Below, piece by piece: positions 35,448-40,448 of a stretch of 40,448 bases of DNA. Each line of letters begins with the position of its first letter. Within the stretch, counting starts at the first letter, position 1. The stretch is from Atopobium sp034113385 (GTDB taxonomy: Bacteria; Actinomycetota; Coriobacteriia; Coriobacteriales; Atopobiaceae). Where the stretch lies: assembly GCF_034113385.1 (NCBI RefSeq), contig NZ_JAXEXL010000005.1, positions 1-40,448 on the forward strand, in the 5' to 3' direction. Both the position numbers and the translations under genes were made by a program. The notes beneath the pieces are model-generated. The model was not told the DNA's origin, did no database searches, and saw only the letters and a program-made list of their open reading frames with translations.

Positions 35448-36442
35448 TGTACGAAACTCTGTGCCAGCCCCTTAACGTAGAGAAACAAATCAGGCTCTAC
35501 ACTGGTACCGGCAATCCACTGCTTGCTCAGCGCATTGCAAATGTATTACACCTTGAGCTGTCTGGTCTTAAGATCGAGAAATTCGCTAATGGCGAGATTT
35601 ACGCGCGCTTTGAAGAGACCGTTCGTGGCAGCGAAGTATTTTTCGTACAGTCCATTGCAGGTGCTAATGTCAATGACCTGCTTATGGAGACACTCATTGT
35701 TGCCGATGCTGCACATCGTGCATCTGCCAGCAACTTTACTGCCGTTATTCCTCACTATGGGTACGCACGCCAAGACCGTAAAGCTGCCAGCCGTGAGCCT
35801 ATTACTGCTCGCCTTGTTGCAAACCTACTTGAGGCCGCCAGTATTGATCGTGTTATTACCCTTGATTTGCACTCTGGTCAGATTCAGGGCTTCTTTGATA
35901 TTCCCGTAACCCACCTCACTGCTCTGTATCAGTTTGGTGATTACTTTAAGACCAAAGGCTTTGACATAAACAACACGGTCGTTGTGTCTCCAGATATGGG
36001 TCGCGCAAAGGTAGCAAAAAAGCTGTCCGATTATCTTGGTTGTGAAGTTGCCATTGCTCACAAAAGCCGTCCCAAGCACAATGCTGCAGAGGTCATGGGC
36101 ATCATTGGTAATATTAAGGGCAAAACCTGCATCATCAATGATGACATGATTGATACCGCAGGTACGCTTTGCGGTTCCATTAGCAAGCTTAAGGAAATGG
36201 GTGCCGGAGACATCTATGTATGCGCAACCCACGGCATCTTTTCTGGTGCTGCCATTGAGCGCTTGGAAGCAGCTCCTATTGAAGAGTGCGTAGTAACGGA
36301 TGCTATCCCTTGCGCTATTGCAAACACAGAAGGCTCCAAGATTAAGTCCATCTCTGTAGCACAAGAGCTTGCAGATGCCATCTACGCCGTATACGCTGAT
36401 CAAACCGTAAGTGGTGTACACGGCGGCAACTCAGAAATGTAA
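35447..36442 (+). CDS. prs: ribose-phosphate pyrophosphokinase
   Basis: A 331-residue enzyme that converts ribose-5-phosphate and ATP to PRPP for nucleotide, His and Trp synthesis. The ATP-binding segment PHYGYARQDRKAASREPI (~105-122), LDLHSGQIQGFF (~143-154) with the metal-binding His, and the PRPP loop INDDMIDTAGTL (~225-236) are all present. The N-terminus GTGNPLLAQRIA matches the family. It is cytoplasmic and hexameric by family knowledge. It overlaps glmU by 1 nt, with pth 6 nt downstream; the glmU-prs-pth order is a widely conserved arrangement. Confidence 0.96.
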   Translation: MYETLCQPLNVEKQIRLYTGTGNPLLAQRIANVLHLELSGLKIEKFANGEIYARFEETVRGSEVFFVQSIAGANVNDLLMETLIVADAAHRASASNFTAVIPHYGYARQDRKAASREPITARLVANLLEAASIDRVITLDLHSGQIQGFFDIPVTHLTALYQFGDYFKTKGFDINNTVVVSPDMGRAKVAKKLSDYLGCEVAIAHKSRPKHNAAEVMGIIGNIKGKTCIINDDMIDTAGTLCGSISKLKEMGAGDIYVCATHGIFSGAAIERLEAAPIEECVVTDAIPCAIANTEGSKIKSISVAQELADAIYAVYADQTVSGVHGGNSEM

Positions 36443-36448
36443 GGCAGT

Positions 36449-37018
36449 ATGCCCAGTTCAAACCTAAAAGAGATTCGTAGTATCTGCGGCTTGGGTAATC
36501 CCGAGCCACAGTATGCGTTTACTCGTCACAATATTGGCTTTGCAGTCATAGACGCTCTTGCTCAAGCCTATAACGTACGCTATTGGAAAGATGAGGCAGG
36601 CGCACAGGTAGCAGAAGTTACCATTGCTAATAAGCCCATCCTTCTTGTTAAACCACAAAGCTACATGAATACAAGTGGCGGCCCACTTTCTAAGGTGGTG
36701 CGTGCACATGGCATTGCTCCTGCAGAAATCTTGGTTATCCATGATGAGGTAGATTTGCCAGCAGGGCAAAACCGCATAAAGTTTGGAGGCGGCCTTAATG
36801 CACATAACGGCTTGCGTTCCATCTCTAACAAACTAGGAACCAAAGATTTTGCTCGTATGCGCATGGGAATTGGTCGCCCACCAGGAAAGATGGATGTAGC
36901 AACCTACGTATTACGTGAACTTAAGGGCTCCGCCCGTGAGGACTATATTTTTAATGCACAATCAGGTGCCAACCTGTGCCAACAATGTATTTCTTACGGC
37001 ATACAAACACTTCTTTAA
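36449..37018 (+). CDS. pth: peptidyl-tRNA hydrolase
   Basis: A 189-residue cytoplasmic esterase that recycles peptidyl-tRNA. GLGNPEPQYAFTRHNIGF contains the catalytic His27, KPQSYMNTSG (~69-78) binds the tRNA end, HDEVDLPAG (~95-103) holds the conserved Asp, and GGGLNAHNGLRSI follows. The length is normal. AAGG lies 5 nt before the ATG, within the 6-bp gap after prs. It is the last gene of the glmU operon; no strong terminator hairpin is seen in the next 150 bp. Confidence 0.96.
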   Translation: MPSSNLKEIRSICGLGNPEPQYAFTRHNIGFAVIDALAQAYNVRYWKDEAGAQVAEVTIANKPILLVKPQSYMNTSGGPLSKVVRAHGIAPAEILVIHDEVDLPAGQNRIKFGGGLNAHNGLRSISNKLGTKDFARMRMGIGRPPGKMDVATYVLRELKGSAREDYIFNAQSGANLCQQCISYGIQTLL

Positions 37019-37172
37019 AACTGATTACAAATATGTAAGCAATTTACGTAGGCACATACTCTAGAATAAAATATACGACGTTGTGCATGTTGCACAACCC
37101 GGAAGGAAAATCGATAAACCCTTAAGAGGAGGGCTTATCACCGTATGGAGAAAGCGGAGAGGAGTACGGTTA

Positions 37173-38015
37173 ATGTATAAAATCCTCGAAAAGACGCAGT
37201 TCTCTGAGAAGGTATTTAAGTTCCGCATTGAGGCACCAGAGATGGCAAAGCATGCTCATGCTGGCCAGTTCTTGATGGTTCGTGCAAACGAGGTGGGCGA
37301 GCGCGTGCCCTTTACCTTCGCAGACTGGAATGCTGAGGAGGGCTGGGTTGAGTTTATCTTTATGGTAATTGGCAAGACCACACGCCTTTTGTCCACCTAT
37401 GAGCCCGGCGATGCGTTGCAAGACGTAACCGGACCTTTAGGCATGCCTACCGAGATGGGTAAGGGTCGCTACGCCGTTATTGGCGGTGGCGTTGGCTTGG
37501 CAATTGCCTATCCCGTAGCTCGTTCCTTAGCTGCAGCTGGTAATGAAGTCCATGCCATTATGGGCGCTCGCACCAAAGGCCTTCTTTTGCTTGAAGACCA
37601 ATTCCGCGAGATTTTGGATGATGACCATGTACACATTACTACAGACGACGGCTCGTATGGCGAGCAAGGCGTAGTAACTGCACCTTTGGAGCGCCTACTG
37701 CAGGCTGGTGCAATTGACCAGGTATTTTGTGTTGGCCCTGTACCTATGATGAAGTTCTCTACCCTCACCGCTCAAAAGTACAACACTCCCATTACCGCTT
37801 CCCTTAACCCCATCATGGTTGACGGTACCGGCATGTGTGGCTGCTGCCGCGTAGAAATTGGTGGCGAGACCAAGTTTGCTTGCGTTGACGGTCCTGACTT
37901 TGATGCAACCAAAGTCAACTGGGATGACCTACGCATGCGTCAGGCATCCTACCTCACCGAGGAAGGTCAATCGCTCAAGGCTTATGAGGAGGCGACTTGC
38001 GCATGCCACAGGTAA
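37173..38015 (+). CDS. nfnA: FAD/NAD-binding subunit of ferredoxin:NADP oxidoreductase (NfnA-like)
   Basis: A 280-residue flavoprotein. The FAD domain (~1-95, with VPFTFADW), the NAD(P) domain with GGGVGLAIAYPVARSL (~108-123) and a C-terminal [2Fe-2S] Cys cluster GTGMCGCCRVEIGG, then FACVDGP, match NfnA and related dihydroorotate dehydrogenase electron-transfer subunits. The next gene is its partner subunit, favouring NfnA, a bifurcating NADH-dependent ferredoxin:NADP reductase, over PyrK. I start at ATG 37173 with GGAG 8 nt upstream; the open frame further upstream is a leader with Arg/Lys-rich noise. It is cytoplasmic. Confidence 0.85.
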   Translation: MYKILEKTQFSEKVFKFRIEAPEMAKHAHAGQFLMVRANEVGERVPFTFADWNAEEGWVEFIFMVIGKTTRLLSTYEPGDALQDVTGPLGMPTEMGKGRYAVIGGGVGLAIAYPVARSLAAAGNEVHAIMGARTKGLLLLEDQFREILDDDHVHITTDDGSYGEQGVVTAPLERLLQAGAIDQVFCVGPVPMMKFSTLTAQKYNTPITASLNPIMVDGTGMCGCCRVEIGGETKFACVDGPDFDATKVNWDDLRMRQASYLTEEGQSLKAYEEATCACHR

Positions 38016-39400
38016 ATGGAAGGTACGTACCTAACGCTAAGGCACCCCGTACTCCCGATAATGAAGAACCCGCTGCCGAGCGCGCAACAGATTTCCGTCC
38101 CGTTGATAAGGGCTACACCCCCGAGATGGCAATTGCAGAAGCAAACCGCTGTCTTAACTGCAAAAAGCCTTTGTGCGTAGACGGCTGCCCTGTTAATGTT
38201 CAGATTCCTCGTTTTATCGAGAAAATCCGCGAAGAAGACTTTGGCGGCGCCCTGGATGTCATTCGTGAAGACTCCATGCTCCCCGCAATCTGCGGTCGCG
38301 TATGCCCTCAGGAAACCCAATGTGAGGGCAAGTGCATCCTTGGTCGCAAGGGCGATCCTGTAGCCATTGGCCAGCTGGAGCGCTTTGTTGGCGATCAGCC
38401 TGAACTTGCTTCTGAGCCAGCGGTTGCTCCCTCTAACGGCAAAAAAGTTGCTGTTGTAGGTTCTGGTCCTTCGGGCATTACGTGCGCAGGCGAGCTTGCT
38501 CGTAACGGCTTTGATGTAACAGTGTATGAGGCATTCTTTACGGGCGGCGGCGTACTAGTCTATGGCATTCCTGAGTTCCGTCTACCTAAGGCCGTCGTAA
38601 AGCGCGAGATTGATGCATTGGCAGAGCTGGGCGTTAAGTTTGAATACAATGCCGTTGTTGGTCGCATCACGGATGCTTCTGAGTTGTTCCAAAAGGGTTT
38701 TGACGCTATCTATGTAGCCACAGGTGCAGGTCTTCCCAAGTTCCTTAACGTCCCTGGGGAGAACTTACCTAATGTATTCTTTGCCAATGAGTACCTAACC
38801 CGCGTTAACCTCATGAAGGCCAATAACTTCCCTGAGTATGACACGCCTACCAAGCATGGCAAGAACGTCGTAGTATTTGGTGGCGGCAATGTAGCCATGG
38901 ACGCCGTGCGTACCGCTAAGCGCCTTGGCGCAGAGCATGCAATTATCGCCTACCGTCGTACTGAGGAAGAGATGCCCGCTCGTAAAGCAGAGCTGCACCA
39001 TGCTAAAGCAGAAGGCGTAGAGGTCATGCCTTTGGTTGCTCCTCTTGAGTTTGTTGCTGGCGAGGACGGCGCTGTAGCTGCCGTACGCGTGCAAAAGATG
39101 GAACTGGGCGAGCCCGATGCAGATGGTCGTAGGCGCCCCGTACCTATTGAGGGTGCAATCGAAGAAATCCCTTGTGATGTAGCCATTTCTGCTATTGGCA
39201 CCAATGCCAACCCCTTTGCTCCCATGATTGGTGACATGAAACTCAACAAGTGGGGCTACATTGAGGCTGATGAAGATGGTCAGACTTCCGATAAGCGCAT
39301 CTGGGCTGGTGGCGACATTGTAACTGGTGCTGCAACCGTCATTTTGGCAATGGGTGCCGGCAAAACTGCTGCCGCTGCTATTACTAAAGCACTTGCGTAA
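38003..39400 (+). CDS. nfnB: NADPH-dependent glutamate synthase-like subunit of ferredoxin:NADP oxidoreductase (NfnB-like)
   Basis: A 465-residue flavoprotein of the GltD/NfnB class. Residues ~45-110 carry two [4Fe-4S] motif sets (CLNCKKPLCVDGCPV and CGRVCPQETQCEGKC). An FAD Rossmann motif VVGSGPSGITCAGEL (~148-162) and an NADP motif VFGGGNVAMDAVRTAKR (~287-303) follow, and AGGDIVTGAATVILAMGAGK closes the FAD domain. With NfnA it would transfer electrons between NADH, ferredoxin and NADPH; a GltA/GltD annotation is possible, but no large glutamate synthase subunit is here. GAGGAGG precedes both a TTG (37997) and the ATG I chose; the gene overlaps nfnA by 13 bp. Confidence 0.87.
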   Translation: MPQVNGRYVPNAKAPRTPDNEEPAAERATDFRPVDKGYTPEMAIAEANRCLNCKKPLCVDGCPVNVQIPRFIEKIREEDFGGALDVIREDSMLPAICGRVCPQETQCEGKCILGRKGDPVAIGQLERFVGDQPELASEPAVAPSNGKKVAVVGSGPSGITCAGELARNGFDVTVYEAFFTGGGVLVYGIPEFRLPKAVVKREIDALAELGVKFEYNAVVGRITDASELFQKGFDAIYVATGAGLPKFLNVPGENLPNVFFANEYLTRVNLMKANNFPEYDTPTKHGKNVVVFGGGNVAMDAVRTAKRLGAEHAIIAYRRTEEEMPARKAELHHAKAEGVEVMPLVAPLEFVAGEDGAVAAVRVQKMELGEPDADGRRRPVPIEGAIEEIPCDVAISAIGTNANPFAPMIGDMKLNKWGYIEADEDGQTSDKRIWAGGDIVTGAATVILAMGAGKTAAAAITKALA

Positions 39401-39459
39401 AACCTACACTGTCTGCTGTAGACAACGCAGTAAGACACGCGTTGCATAGCATATCTATG

Positions 39460-39497
39460 AGAGACCCGGTTAGTTGAAGTACCAGGTCTCTCTTTTT
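39460..39497 (+). terminator. terminator after nfnB
   Basis: AGAGACC (39460-39466) pairs with GGTCTCT (39485-39491), extended by CGGT/ACCA-type inner pairing, with a loop of about 10 nt, followed by CTTTTTG. It sits about 60 bp past the nfnB stop. Confidence 0.85.
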
Positions 39498-39550
39498 GCG
39501 TTCCCCTATTCGTTGCCTTATTGAGCGCAGCTTTACTCCATAATAGGGAT

Positions 39551-40448
39551 ATGAATAAAAAGGCTCACATACCAGATACAGCCAGTCCTAGTCATCAGGA
39601 TTGGCAAAACACCTATGACAGGGTCTTTGAGTCCTTGTGGGTCAAACTCATATATGCATGGTTTTTTATACTCTTCACTGTTCCCTTTTCGGCACATATT
39701 GAGTTGCTTGCCCCTAAGGTCAACAACGCATTTGCCTGCATCTCTATTGGTTTTATCGTTGGGTATGTATTACATGTACAGCTAGAACACTTCAGCTATC
39801 TTACTGTGTATCGTTTAGCCCTTAAAGCAGCATGTTTACTTGGTATAGGCGTAACACTTCTGGTTATGTACGGAGAGGTATTGCGCTATGCAGTTATTTT
39901 TGGACTAGCACTTTTTGATACTCTGCCTGGAATGTATACCCTCCAATTTATGCTCGGAGAACTTGCATATATTTCACTTTTACCAGCTGGTATTGTGTGT
40001 AGCTTTGCCTTACTTGATGTTAAGAAGACTGTCGATAAAACCACTCCAGCAATACAGCTCAGTCCTCTGCAAGTGCTCTGTATCAGCAGTGTCCTTATAG
40101 TTTGCATAGCTCTTAAAGTACTAGGGTCATCATCGTATATTGCTTCAATACATAATCCAATGGTGCTTCTTATGCTTTTTATACACTCTGCCCTAGTATT
40201 TTATTTTTTGTGGCTCCTTAAAACGACCAGTAGCTCCCCTGTATTTGAACCAGCTATTTACTTTTGTATAGCAAGCATTGGGTTTTTATCTTTGCGTTTT
40301 GTAAAGTTAAGCAGTTACCCTCTGTTACCTATTGTTTTGCCCGTTATATATCTGATCACAACCATAGCTCTCTTCATATACCTTCTGTATAGTAAGCAAG
40401 CCTGGAAGTCACAAACGATACAAGCATCAAGCCAAACGGCTATACCTC
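39551..40448 (+). CDS. multi-transmembrane protein, truncated by the right window edge
   Basis: An open frame from ATG 39551 continues past the window without a stop: 299 codons. After a ~30-residue polar N-terminus it has about seven or eight hydrophobic segments (near 33-50, 60-78, 88-107, 112-122, 138-155, 173-190, 203-222, 233-250, 256-281). It then turns polar at SKQAWKSQTIQASSQ. The layout resembles Coriobacteriia regulators in which an N-terminal membrane domain is followed by a C-terminal LuxR-type HTH, but the decisive part lies outside. AGGG is only 2 nt before the ATG, so the start is not secure; a start a little further in is possible. Confidence 0.65.
   Translation, partial: MNKKAHIPDTASPSHQDWQNTYDRVFESLWVKLIYAWFFILFTVPFSAHIELLAPKVNNAFACISIGFIVGYVLHVQLEHFSYLTVYRLALKAACLLGIGVTLLVMYGEVLRYAVIFGLALFDTLPGMYTLQFMLGELAYISLLPAGIVCSFALLDVKKTVDKTTPAIQLSPLQVLCISSVLIVCIALKVLGSSSYIASIHNPMVLLMLFIHSALVFYFLWLLKTTSSSPVFEPAIYFCIASIGFLSLRFVKLSSYPLLPIVLPVIYLITTIALFIYLLYSKQAWKSQTIQASSQTAIP

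Overview
The window reads as chromosome of a moderately low-GC actinobacterium, most likely a member of the Coriobacteriia (Atopobium/Lancefieldella/Olsenella group). This is inferred from gene content: a giant two-module acyl-CoA dehydratase activase protein under a TetR regulator, an NfnAB-type ferredoxin:NADP oxidoreductase, a fused ECF ATPase, a UPF0210 (PFL-like) protein, and a peptidoglycan-binding-domain protein next to glmU-prs-pth. No taxonomic search was possible.

Positions 1-12.7 kb are accessory. Nearly everything lies on the minus strand: an ATPase plus RloB pair (RloA/RloB type), a 997-residue multi-AAA+ protein, a 1.2 kb gene-poor stretch, an AT-rich 391-residue orphan gene enclosed by two copies of an exact 46-bp direct repeat, a 99-residue orphan, a small Cys-containing gene broken by an in-frame TAG, a DUF4116-type repeat protein, and a broken DUF3784-type membrane protein. 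The region ends in a plus-strand ORF6N-domain gene. That gene sits between an intact initiator tRNA-Met (12637-12713, minus) and a decayed copy of the tRNA 3' half plus its terminator (11108-11196), the arrangement left by integration into a tRNA gene. I read the region as a partly decayed island next to tRNA-fMet carrying putative defence genes.

From 13.0 kb onward the content is core: two HAD-IIB phosphatases, peptidase T, the 1553-residue activase/dehydratase-like protein coupled to its TetR regulator (with a perfect 23-bp operator-like palindrome), a membrane-anchored beta-lactamase-fold serine hydrolase, a UPF0210 protein and MurB. Next come an FMN riboswitch driving ribU-ecfA(fused)-ecfT (riboflavin uptake), class I DAHP synthase, GalE, a polyprenyl diphosphate synthase, a peptidoglycan-binding-domain protein, tRNA-Gln(UUG), the operon glmU-prs-pth and the pair nfnA-nfnB. 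A strong terminator follows, and then a multi-TM protein runs off the right edge. Cell-envelope precursor supply (GlmU, MurB, polyprenyl synthase, PG-binding protein, GalE) is a recurring theme.

Several gene-free stretches carry short degenerate tandem repeats with periods of 8, 11, 12, 18, 20 and 24 bp, a pattern not explained by any gene. No CRISPR array, rRNA or transposase was seen. The strongest unexplained signals are the 46-bp repeat-bounded orphan cassette, the ORF6N gene with a perfect palindrome inside its coding sequence and a near-copy just after its stop, and the tRNA-fMet remnant.
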